A stretch of DNA of 25,291 nucleotides. Source: CAYJHC01 sp964369465. Lineage in GTDB: Bacteria; Bacillota; Clostridia; Peptostreptococcales; Anaerovoracaceae. The stretch covers positions 1 through 25,291 of the forward strand of contig CAYJEX010000019.1 in assembly GCA_964369465.1 (NCBI GenBank). The letters are read 5' to 3'. This document shows, piece after piece, positions 1 through 6,618 of the stretch. Both the position numbers and the translations under genes were made by a program. Within the stretch, counting starts at the first letter, position 1. Each line of letters opens with the position of its first letter. The notes under the pieces were generated by a model. It saw only the letters and a program-made list of their open reading frames with translations, was not told the origin of the DNA and did not search any database.

Positions 1-46
1 TGAAAAAGTTTTTAGTTTATAAATATTTTAGGTAAGGAGGAAAGAT

Positions 47-1231
47 ATGAGTATTGAATTAAGAATGGGTGGTAAGTGCAAAAAAATGGAAATGTTCAGA
101 GAAGAGGTTAAAAAACTTGTAGGGAGCAGGGGTGATATTTATGTAGAGTATAGTGACGTGGATGTTATTGAAACTTGTCATCTCGGGGATATTGTTATAA
201 ATAGACAAGGAAAAGATATAACTATCAAGACCTCTCCGCACCTAATAGGGGCAGGATATCATAAATATGTTTGTGATTTATTTGCAGATATTTCTAATCT
301 TCTAAAAAAACCTTTTGTTATAGATTCTACAGGATATTTTGAACATAGAGATTTCGAAAAACTTAGAGAAGAAAATTACTATTCACACCTTGAAAGTATA
401 ATGTTGATATCTTATGAGCAAACTAAAGGAGGCGGAGAAAGTAGAATTTATTGGGATGTTAACAAATATACACCAAGAAAAATAAGTGATAGTGTCGTAA
501 CACCTTTTGGAAGGCTGGATTTAGCAGATGTAATGATAAAAATAGGGGAAGGACATATAAATGAAGTGGCAGAGGACTTTTATATGTGGAATAATTCTGA
601 AAAAGATGCAATGTGTTATCGAAACCAAGCGCTTGCATTAATGTGGGAAGATATACTATTTATTTCTAAGGGTGTAAAAGATAGGGAAGATAGATTATGT
701 GATAAAGCAATAAAGTATATAGAAAAGGCGATAGAACTTGACAGCAGTATTCCTATACCTAAAGATGAATATTTAGAGCTATGCAAATTACAAGAAAAAG
801 AAGCGATAGATGTTAGTAATCTAAAAAACTATTCATCAAAGTATCAAATAGGTTATCACAAAGACTTTACTTTTGTTAGGTTTGGTGAAATAAACTTGCC
901 GATAATTCCGCGTATGTTTAGGAACGATAGTGAGGAAGTGATGACATACGATAGCACAAATCAAGATGGATTATGTGTTAGAATCAGCGCTTATGAAATG
1001 AACGTAATGCCAGATGAAATATTTGAAAATAGAGTAGGCGAATTGATTGAAATAGAAATCGAAAACGCAGTATGCAAGATGGTGTATAAGGGGATGGCAG
1101 GAGATCAACATCACTTTATGGCGGTGGTTTTGACTAATGAGCAATTAACAAGTTTGTTTTATTATTGCGATAAAAAAGAAATAGAAGAAAAAGCAGTTGA
1201 ACATTTAAAATTAATTGAGTGTTTTAGATAA
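47..1231 (+). CDS. Hypothetical protein, 394 aa, function unknown
   Basis: I do not recognise this protein. The ATG at 47 follows a strong SD (AAGGAGG, 34-40). No signal peptide or membrane segment is visible, so it is probably cytoplasmic. Roughly three parts can be seen. Residues ~1-170 are mixed alpha/beta with a Gly-rich turn (QTKGGGESR). Residues ~195-240 are a helical stretch resembling a single TPR-like helix pair (CDKAIKYIEKAIELD). Residues ~265-394 are a beta-rich segment ending in a charged helix. Several Cys residues are scattered and form no zinc motif. No terminator is evident after it. The following gene has its own promoter, so it is probably not in that transcription unit. Confidence 0.8.
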   Translation: MSIELRMGGKCKKMEMFREEVKKLVGSRGDIYVEYSDVDVIETCHLGDIVINRQGKDITIKTSPHLIGAGYHKYVCDLFADISNLLKKPFVIDSTGYFEHRDFEKLREENYYSHLESIMLISYEQTKGGGESRIYWDVNKYTPRKISDSVVTPFGRLDLADVMIKIGEGHINEVAEDFYMWNNSEKDAMCYRNQALALMWEDILFISKGVKDREDRLCDKAIKYIEKAIELDSSIPIPKDEYLELCKLQEKEAIDVSNLKNYSSKYQIGYHKDFTFVRFGEINLPIIPRMFRNDSEEVMTYDSTNQDGLCVRISAYEMNVMPDEIFENRVGELIEIEIENAVCKMVYKGMAGDQHHFMAVVLTNEQLTSLFYYCDKKEIEEKAVEHLKLIECFR

Positions 1232-1396
1232 AAACGGAGGTGGCATATAGCGTAGTTATAAACTTAATACTTCCAATATTATACTTAGTGGGTGCAAGGA
1301 AAAACATGAAAAGCCTAGAGTAATAAGCAAATATAATATTATGTATAGATAGTATGCCTATTCGTTTGCAAATAAGTTAGAAAGACTATATTTTAA

Positions 1397-1425
1397 TTGA
1401 CATTTATGTGTAAATAATGTAAAAT
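1397..1425 (+). promoter_or_regulatory. Near-consensus sigma-A promoter for the YdbC-like gene
   Basis: TTGACA (1397-1402), a 17-bp spacer and TAAAAT (1420-1425) match the consensus at 11 of 12 positions. The start codon is 47 bp beyond the -10. A 10-bp direct repeat (AATAATGTAA at 1413-1422 and 1423-1432) covers the -10 and the likely start of transcription. It could be an operator; this is inference. Confidence 0.75.
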
Positions 1426-1472
1426 AATGTAAATCGACTCTACCATGCTTTGCTTTGAGAAAGGAGAAAATC

Positions 1473-1727
1473 ATGGCAGAAAAAAATGAATTTACATTTG
1501 AAATTGTAGAAAAAATAGGAGTAATACAAACCTATGCATCAGGTTGGTCAAAAGAGATCAATTTGGTTTCTTGGAACGAAGGAAATCCCAAGTACGATAT
1601 TAGAGATTGGGACGAAGACCATTTGCATATGAGCAGAGGGATAACGCTGCACAAGGAGGAGTTAGAGGCATTAAAGAAAATATTGGATGAAAACATAAAC
1701 TATGGTGATGAAAAAAAGAAAAATTAG
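1473..1727 (+). CDS. YdbC/PC4-family single-stranded nucleic-acid-binding protein
   Basis: This 84-aa protein matches, as I recall it, Lactococcus YdbC, a bacterial PC4-like protein that binds single-stranded DNA as a dimer. Shared motifs are W-x-KE-N-VSWN (residues ~25-35), PKYDIR-W (~40-46) and RGITL-x-EE (~55-65), in the expected curved beta-sheet plus C-terminal helix layout. I chose the ATG at 1473 because AAGGAG lies 6 bp upstream (1461-1466); an in-frame TTG at 1455 has no ribosome site. The tail is Lys-rich. It stands alone behind a strong promoter, which suggests abundant expression. Its precise cellular role in bacteria is not established, so involvement in transcription or DNA repair is inference. 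Confidence 0.88.
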   Translation: MAEKNEFTFEIVEKIGVIQTYASGWSKEINLVSWNEGNPKYDIRDWDEDHLHMSRGITLHKEELEALKKILDENINYGDEKKKN

Positions 1728-1795
1728 AATTTTCGACAACTATAAATATAACAAAGAATTATTATGTTGATGATTGAAAATTGTTAAAAACGAGA

Positions 1796-1819
1796 AAAAA
1801 TATTTAAAAAAATATTTTT
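1796..1819 (+). terminator. A/T-only hairpin after the YdbC-like gene
   Basis: A perfect 10-bp stem (AAAAATATTT / AAATATTTTT, 1796-1805 and 1810-1819) with an AAAA loop lies 68 bp after the stop codon. It has no G/C pairs, so it would be a weak terminator at most. Confidence 0.35.
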
Positions 1820-1850
1820 AAAAGGCAACTGTTGCTGTACTGATCCTCGC

Positions 1851-1907
1851 TAGTTAGAATAAAACAACTAACTAATTAAAAGATAAGTATACGACGTTGT
1901 CTTTTTT
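1851..1907 (+). terminator. Two-hairpin terminator/attenuator-like structure
   Basis: The first hairpin pairs TAGTTAG (1851-1857) with CTAACTA (1868-1874). The second pairs AAAAGATAA (1878-1886) with TTGTCTTTT (1897-1905), including one G-U pair, and runs into six T (1902-1907). The second has intrinsic-terminator form. It sits ~125 bp after the YdbC-like gene and ahead of the nucleoside kinase promoter, so ending the YdbC transcript is the simplest reading. The rest of the 314-bp gap (1728-2041) holds an 11-bp palindrome (1825-1835), a promoter and a 16-bp palindrome; I see no gene in it. Confidence 0.5.
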
Positions 1908-1937
1908 GTATTATGATATGAGTTTTCAAAGATTTTG

Positions 1938-1946
1938 TGGTATAGT
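1938..1946 (+). promoter_or_regulatory. Extended -10 promoter for the nucleoside kinase
   Basis: TGGTATAGT (1938-1946) fits the extended -10 form TGnTATAAT with one mismatch. There is no good -35 box upstream, as is common for this class. It would give a leader of about 90 nt before the ATG at 2042. Confidence 0.45.
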
Positions 1947-1983
1947 ATTTACAATACATATGGCAGAAGATTAGGTGGCAAAT

Positions 1984-1999
1984 TCCAAAATATTTCGGA
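1984..1999. promoter_or_regulatory. Near-perfect 16-bp palindrome, possible operator
   Basis: TCCAAAATATTTCGGA reads the same on both strands at 7 of 8 base pairs. It lies between the proposed promoter (1938-1946) and the ribosome site of the nucleoside kinase. The geometry suits a dimeric repressor, but no regulator is encoded nearby. In RNA the same bases could form a small hairpin. Confidence 0.3.
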
Positions 2000-2041
2000 G
2001 TCTAGTTGTAAATCGTTTTAAAAAATATAGGAGTGATACGT

Positions 2042-3703
2042 ATGAAAGTGAATATGATTATCGAAAAAGAAAAGAAAAACTTTGAAATTGAAGAAGGAAG
2101 TACAGTGCTTGATGCGATAAAAAAATATGGACTTAAGGGAGAATCGGAATTTCTGTTGGCGGAAATAGACGGTAAATACAAGTCTTTGAGTACTATAATT
2201 ACAAATGAAATTGACGAAGTGAAACTTCATGACTGCAAGAACCAGGCTGCAAATATTGCATATCAGAATACTTTGCTTCTCATTTACAAATATGCTATAT
2301 ATAAACTTTTTGGAAATTTAAATGTGAGAATGGAAAACACTCTTTCTGATGGAGTCTTCACAGTGATTGAAGGGTATGGCGAGATAGACAAAGAAGTTGC
2401 AAAAAGAATTACGGAAACAATGCAAGAGATAGTTGACAAAAACTTCGTTATAACTGTAAAAGAAGTTTGGGGAAAAGGAGGAAAAGAAGAGTTAGAAAAT
2501 CAAAATATTAAATATGTAAATGATTTTATTGAAAATGCAAATGAAGAATTCCCGCTCAAATACTGTGACATTAATGGCTTCAAAAATGTTGTATATTCTG
2601 AATTGATGCCATATACAGGGATGGTGAACAAGTTTGAACTTAATCCGTACAAAGAGGGATTAATTGTCAGAGGGCCGGATGATAAAAAAGGCTTTGAACT
2701 TGATGAGTTCGAGCCAGAGGAAAATTTGTACAAAACTTTTTCGCAAGAAAATAAGTGGTCAAATATGCTTCGAATAAATGATATAGAAGAATTAAACAAA
2801 AAAATTAGAAGTGGAGAAATAAAAGATGATATTTTGCTTGCAGAAGCACTACATCAACAAAGGATAATTGAAATCACTGATGATATTATTAATAAAAGAA
2901 GTAAAATAATATTGCTGGCGGGGCCGTCTTCTTCAGGCAAAACTACTACATCGAAAAGACTCATACTTCAGTTAAGAGTTAATGGATTTGAAACAATGTA
3001 CATTGGCACAGATGATTATTTCTGTGAAAGACATGAACATCCTAAGGACGAACATGGGGAGTATGATTTTGACAGAGGCTTGGAAAACATGGATGTCCCT
3101 TTGTTTGAAAAACATATTGAAGATTTATTGGTTGGAAAAGAGGCGGATATTCCCACATATGATTTTGGAATAGGAAGCAAAATATTTGGAAAAAGAATAT
3201 GCAAGCTGAAAGAAAATCAATTAATAATTATTGAAGGAATACATGCGTTAAATAATAATATTTTGCAAAATATTTCTGAAGATGAGAAATTCAAAATATA
3301 TATTAGTCCGTTGACGCAAATAAATATAGATGAAAATAACAGAGTGTCTACCAGAGATAATAGATTGATTAGAAGGATGATTAGAGATTATCATCACCGT
3401 TCATACACACCTGACAAGACGATTAAATCATGGCCTAAGGTAAGAGATGGAGAAGAGAGAAATGTATTTCCGGGTAATAAGGAAGCGGATGTGATCCTCA
3501 ATACTACTCTTATATATGAATTGGGAATATTAAAAAAACATATAGAACCAATGCTTATGGAAGTAAAAAAAGGGTGCGACGAATACGCAGAGGCTAGAAG
3601 AATTCTGGAGTTTATTCGAAGAGTTGAAATAATAGAAGATGAAACACCTATTAGCAATGCTTCTTTGCTCCGTGAATTTATTGGTGGAAGTGTTTTTCAA
3701 TGA
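2042..3703 (+). CDS. Nucleoside (uridine) kinase with N-terminal TGS-like domain
   Basis: Predicted to phosphorylate uridine/cytidine with a nucleoside triphosphate in pyrimidine salvage in the cytoplasm. The 553-aa chain follows the typical clostridial layout: TGS-like domain (residues ~1-60), a middle region related to the second additional domain of threonyl-tRNA synthetase (~65-250), then a uridine kinase/phosphoribulokinase domain. Walker A is GPSSSGKTTTSKR (~residues 293-305), followed by the TDDYF substrate loop, IEGIHALN (Walker B-like) and RLIRRMIRDYHHR lid arginines. It ends in the family-typical LLREFIGGS. The zinc-type HxxxH of true ThrRS is not seen. The ATG at 2042 has AGGAG at 2029-2033; the GTG at 2033 overlaps that SD and is rejected. 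The function of the TGS part in this family is unknown. Confidence 0.93.
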   Translation: MKVNMIIEKEKKNFEIEEGSTVLDAIKKYGLKGESEFLLAEIDGKYKSLSTIITNEIDEVKLHDCKNQAANIAYQNTLLLIYKYAIYKLFGNLNVRMENTLSDGVFTVIEGYGEIDKEVAKRITETMQEIVDKNFVITVKEVWGKGGKEELENQNIKYVNDFIENANEEFPLKYCDINGFKNVVYSELMPYTGMVNKFELNPYKEGLIVRGPDDKKGFELDEFEPEENLYKTFSQENKWSNMLRINDIEELNKKIRSGEIKDDILLAEALHQQRIIEITDDIINKRSKIILLAGPSSSGKTTTSKRLILQLRVNGFETMYIGTDDYFCERHEHPKDEHGEYDFDRGLENMDVPLFEKHIEDLLVGKEADIPTYDFGIGSKIFGKRICKLKENQLIIIEGIHALNNNILQNISEDEKFKIYISPLTQINIDENNRVSTRDNRLIRRMIRDYHHRSYTPDKTIKSWPKVRDGEERNVFPGNKEADVILNTTLIYELGILKKHIEPMLMEVKKGCDEYAEARRILEFIRRVEIIEDETPISNASLLREFIGGSVFQ

Positions 3704-3752
3704 TGTTTAAATAAATTTTATATTTTTATTTTTATAATGAAAGGAGAACTAG

Positions 3753-4568
3753 ATGTTTACAATGGAAAAATCCCGAGTTTTGTATGAAATGATGGCTGAA
3801 AGAATGGAAAACGAAAGTAGAGAAAAATATCAAGCGGCTATATATAGAGAAATATTAGATATGATGAAAAAATATGATGATGTCGAAGCTTTTGCAGCAG
3901 ACTTACAAAAGTCACCGCTCTACTTGGCGCCAAGTCAGGCACTCGTAAAAGATAAGTGTGCCGCTTATAAAGAGGCAGCTACTGAACGAAAAATGGTAGA
4001 CGTCGCAAAAATTTACGAAGACAAAATTAATGAACTTGAAGAAAAGCCTGAGAATTATGTCGATCCTTCTTTTTATATTAGCGCTAATAAGCTGAAAGAA
4101 AAGTATCTAGAAAAAATGGATGATTTTAAAAATATATATACAAATTACTATAGTATAAAAATGTGTCAATCAGGAAGTGAAGATGAGTACGAAAAAGACT
4201 TAAGAGAAGCATTTGACAGTATAGAAAAAAACAATGGTTTAGGATATTACGACGGTGATTTTGTTGCAGTTTCAAATCTAAAAGAATTCAGAAATATGAT
4301 TGATATTTCGGATGAAGCATACAATAAGTTCGTGGAAGAAGCGAATTCTTTCAGAGAAAATTCGCCTAGGCATGACGAGGAATTTAAAAAGAGTGCGATT
4401 GACGTGGAGAAAGAGTTCGAAGCAATTGTAAACAAAAAAAGCGAAGTTATGGCTGCGGGCGAGAAGACAATGAAAAAGATGAAATATGCGCTAGAAATAT
4501 ATGAACCACCTAAGAACAAAGATGGAAAATACGAATACGTTTTTGAGGAGGTGAGAGAATTTGAATAA
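3753..4568 (+). CDS. Hypothetical acidic helical protein, 271 aa
   Basis: Not recognised. The ATG at 3753 has AAGGAG at 3741-3746. The protein is rich in Glu, Lys, Asp and Tyr with no signal peptide or membrane span, so it is probably a soluble cytoplasmic protein. Most of it should be alpha-helical with coiled-coil-like stretches (residues ~1-45, ~70-100, ~185-235). Residues ~150-170 contain a Gly/Tyr/Asp turn region (NNGLGYYDGD). Its last 8 bp overlap the start of the next gene, so the two are probably translationally coupled and act together. It lies 49 bp after the nucleoside kinase with no terminator between, so read-through from that gene is likely. Phage, toxin or secretion function cannot be claimed. 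Confidence 0.78.
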   Translation: MFTMEKSRVLYEMMAERMENESREKYQAAIYREILDMMKKYDDVEAFAADLQKSPLYLAPSQALVKDKCAAYKEAATERKMVDVAKIYEDKINELEEKPENYVDPSFYISANKLKEKYLEKMDDFKNIYTNYYSIKMCQSGSEDEYEKDLREAFDSIEKNNGLGYYDGDFVAVSNLKEFRNMIDISDEAYNKFVEEANSFRENSPRHDEEFKKSAIDVEKEFEAIVNKKSEVMAAGEKTMKKMKYALEIYEPPKNKDGKYEYVFEEVREFE

Positions 4569-5829
4569 CAATGTGATGGATATGGCGAAAGCTCTGATAG
4601 TTGGCTTTGATTATATTGAAATAAAATTGCCAAAGCAACAAGAAGAAGTAGATTTATTCAAAGATAAGGTGCTTAATTTTGCGAAAGAAATAGACGATCC
4701 AATAAAGTATTATGAGAAACTAGCTTCCAGTGGACTTCAAGAAGAGTCTGTTGCGTTGATAACGAAAATCACAATGGAAAACATGAACGCAGTATCTTCG
4801 GGAATAGCAGAAGATAACACTCAAAATATGAATGGGCACGAAGAGAAAACATCTTTGAATCCAAAAAATAAAAAAGAAAATGATGAAGGAATATCTAGCT
4901 CATCAGATAAAATTCCAACTGTGGTAGAATTTGTCGAAAACTATAGGCCAGCATACGAAGTTGTTGAGAAGCAAAAATATAAAGTAAAAGCAAAGAAGGC
5001 ATATGAAGAAATATTTGATGTTGCAAATCAAACAGAAAATATGCAAGATGCTCAAATTATTTTTGAGAAAAAAAAGCTTCTTTGGAATATTGTCGTTTCG
5101 GATTTTTTAGATACTTATGAGGCTTTGTATGATGCTACAGATCCTTTGTACTTACATCTTCATGAACAATTCGATATTTATTCAAAAGATTATAGAGAAG
5201 CAAAGAGTGATGCTGATATTACATATATAACAGAAATGCTTGAATTAGATATGATTGCAATGGCGTCAAGAAAAACGCACGTGATGCAAATTATCATGAT
5301 ATTAGGGAATATGGTAAAGGCTTACTATTCTAACAAAGTAGAAATCTGGAAATGGAAAGATGATGAGACTGTTAAAATAGCAGTATCAAAGATAGCAAAT
5401 ATCAGAGCATCTGCACCGAGAATTGTAGAGTTTATCAAAGAACACTTAAATATGACTGTTGGTGATATTGTAAGTAAAGATGAATTTAAAATATACTTGT
5501 GGCATTTTTCCTTCGCTGATGAACTGTTTAGAGTAAAAGCTCTTCCGCATCATCAAAATTTTGAAGCATGTAAATGGATAATAGAGAATGAAATTTTGTC
5601 CGACAAATCAATATTGGAACTAGTGACTTTTGAGCCAGAAAAAGTGTGGTGGCCTCCATTCGAAGATGAAATGCAGAGCGAAGTAAAAGAAACATTTATG
5701 AATAAAATAAAAGAGTTGAACAAAGAATACCTATATTTCCAATATGAAAAAGAAGCAAGCTTTGCCACGCCAGACGTCCAAAAAGCAAAGGAAAATATAA
5801 AGAATGCACACGAAAAAATTATAAAATAA
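4561..5829 (+). CDS. Hypothetical helical protein, 422 aa, coupled to upstream gene
   Basis: Not recognised. The TTG start at 4561 is well supported: a very strong SD (GAGGAGGTGA, 4545-4554) lies 6 bp upstream, and the start overlaps the previous gene's stop by 8 bp. Visible layout: a small helical N-terminal part (residues ~1-78), a polar low-complexity linker (~80-118, rich in Asn, Glu, Lys and Ser), and a large helical C-terminal part (~120-422). The last contains aromatic clusters such as VEIWKWKDDE and EKVWWPPFEDE. No membrane span, signal peptide or catalytic motif is obvious. The linker suggests two separable domains. It is the last gene before a strong terminator, so it closes the kinase/unknown-gene unit. 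Confidence 0.78.
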   Translation: MNNNVMDMAKALIVGFDYIEIKLPKQQEEVDLFKDKVLNFAKEIDDPIKYYEKLASSGLQEESVALITKITMENMNAVSSGIAEDNTQNMNGHEEKTSLNPKNKKENDEGISSSSDKIPTVVEFVENYRPAYEVVEKQKYKVKAKKAYEEIFDVANQTENMQDAQIIFEKKKLLWNIVVSDFLDTYEALYDATDPLYLHLHEQFDIYSKDYREAKSDADITYITEMLELDMIAMASRKTHVMQIIMILGNMVKAYYSNKVEIWKWKDDETVKIAVSKIANIRASAPRIVEFIKEHLNMTVGDIVSKDEFKIYLWHFSFADELFRVKALPHHQNFEACKWIIENEILSDKSILELVTFEPEKVWWPPFEDEMQSEVKETFMNKIKELNKEYLYFQYEKEASFATPDVQKAKENIKNAHEKIIK

Positions 5830-5938
5830 CAATAAAATATATTTTACTTCAAGAATATAACGGGAAACACTAGGTACCGTGTTATGTAATTGTTTAAAAA
5901 CACATTGAAATACCACGATTTCACCATAAACAAACCAA

Positions 5939-5979
5939 AAAAAAGCAAGATTTTTGTATGAAAAAATACTTGCTTTTTT
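5939..5979 (+). terminator. Strong intrinsic terminator ending the left gene block
   Basis: AAAAAAGCAAG (5939-5949) pairs with CTTGCTTTTTT (5969-5979), 11 bp, with extra A-T pairing inside the loop and T-rich sequence after it. The A-run on the 5' side means it could also work on the opposite strand. It is 109 bp after the stop of the unknown 422-aa gene. Confidence 0.75.
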
Positions 5980-5998
5980 ATTTTAGATAAGGTATACT
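5970..5998 (+). promoter_or_regulatory. Promoter of the S10-spc-alpha cluster
   Basis: TTGCTT (5970-5975), a 17-bp spacer and TATACT (5993-5998) form a good sigma-A promoter; transcription should start near 6005. The -35 box lies inside the 3' arm of the preceding terminator. No other promoter of similar quality is visible before rpsJ. Confidence 0.7.
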
Positions 5999-6004
5999 AA
6001 TAGA

Positions 6005-6227
6005 GCTTGTCAATGAGCGTTGAGACGGGAAGTTGCTGAGCTATCAGGTAATTTCCGTTGAGAATTGTCCCTGCTGGACGGGGGCGAAGGGCTTACATTT
6101 GTTTTGTTGCGTAAATGACAAGGAAACGCACGGAGAAGTGTAACATGCTAGCGAGTGGCTATAAACATTGCAAAATGAATGAAAAACGCCCTTGTACGAG
6201 AATAGCGAAAACAGTACAAAATTAAAG
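6005..6227 (+). ncRNA. Structured 5' leader of the S10 operon
   Basis: About 220 nt without an ORF, between the promoter and the rpsJ ribosome site. Visible helices: 6025-6039 with 6044-6058 (about 14 bp, tetraloop GCTA, one bulge on each strand); GTCC 6067-6070 with GGAC 6076-6079; TGCGT 6108-6112 with ACGCA 6126-6130; TAGC 6149-6152 with GCTA 6158-6161; TTGTAC 6192-6197 with GTACAA 6214-6219, just before the SD. AAGGGC (6087-6092) can pair with GCCCTT (6188-6193), which competes with the last helix. The remaining part of the 410-bp gap (5830-5938) is AT-rich and I see nothing in it. Autoregulation by a ribosomal protein (L4 or S10) is inferred by analogy with known r-protein leaders. Confidence 0.5.
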
Positions 6228-6239
6228 AAGGAGGCAAAA

Positions 6240-6551
6240 ATGAGCGAATTGCAAAAAATCAGAATCAAACTTAAAGCGTTTGACCATGCACTATTAGACC
6301 AGTCGGCAGCAAAGATTGTAGAAAGTGCAAAAAAAACTGGAGCGGAAGTTTCAGGCCCAATACCACTTCCAACTGAAAAGGAAGTAGTAACAATAATAAG
6401 AGCTGTACATAAGTACAAAGACAGCAGAGAGCAGTTTGAGCAAAGAACACACAAGAGATTGATAGATATTACTCATGCAACTGCTAAAACAACTGATGCA
6501 ATCACTAGATTGGAATTACCAGCTGGCGTAAGCATCGAAATCAAGTTATAA
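6240..6551 (+). CDS. rpsJ: 30S ribosomal protein S10
   Basis: 103 aa, the usual length for S10, a component of the 30S head that also acts with NusB in antitermination in bacteria. Family features are visible: IRIKLKAFDH near the N-terminus, GPIPLPTE (~47-54), and SREQFEQRTHKRLIDI (~67-82), which matches the long extended loop. I placed the start at the ATG at 6240 because AAGGAGG lies at 6228-6234; the in-frame extension upstream belongs to the leader. It is first in the ribosomal cluster and is followed by 67 bp with two hairpins before rplC. Confidence 0.97.
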   Translation: MSELQKIRIKLKAFDHALLDQSAAKIVESAKKTGAEVSGPIPLPTEKEVVTIIRAVHKYKDSREQFEQRTHKRLIDITHATAKTTDAITRLELPAGVSIEIKL

Positions 6552-6554
6552 GCG

Positions 6555-6593
6555 AAGGGAACTCCCCTTAGTATGATTATCACAATGATAATC
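6555..6593 (+). other. Two intercistronic hairpins between rpsJ and rplC
   Basis: AAGGG (6555-6559) pairs with CCCTT (6565-6569). GATTATCA (6575-6582) pairs perfectly with TGATAATC (6586-6593) around a CAA loop. Neither is followed by a T-run, so they are probably not terminators. RNA processing, transcript stability or tuning of rplC translation are possible; this is inference. Confidence 0.5.
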
Positions 6594-6618
6594 CGCTGTA
6601 AGAAACAAGGAGGAAAAT

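Noticed and set aside
1240..1323. 27-codon open frame starting GTG, with a hydrophobic stretch (INLILPILYLVG), just after the 394-aa gene
   Set aside because: The GTG overlaps its own GGAGG, leaving no usable ribosome spacing, and I know no family for it. A tiny membrane peptide or a gene remnant is possible but not supported.
3733..3738. Perfect TATAAT just before the 271-aa unknown gene
   Set aside because: There is no acceptable -35 box, and transcription would begin inside the SD (3741-3746). More likely chance in a very A/T-rich gap.
6192..6239. In-frame upstream extension of rpsJ
   Set aside because: It lacks an ATG, precedes the SD and has no similarity to S10; it is part of the leader.
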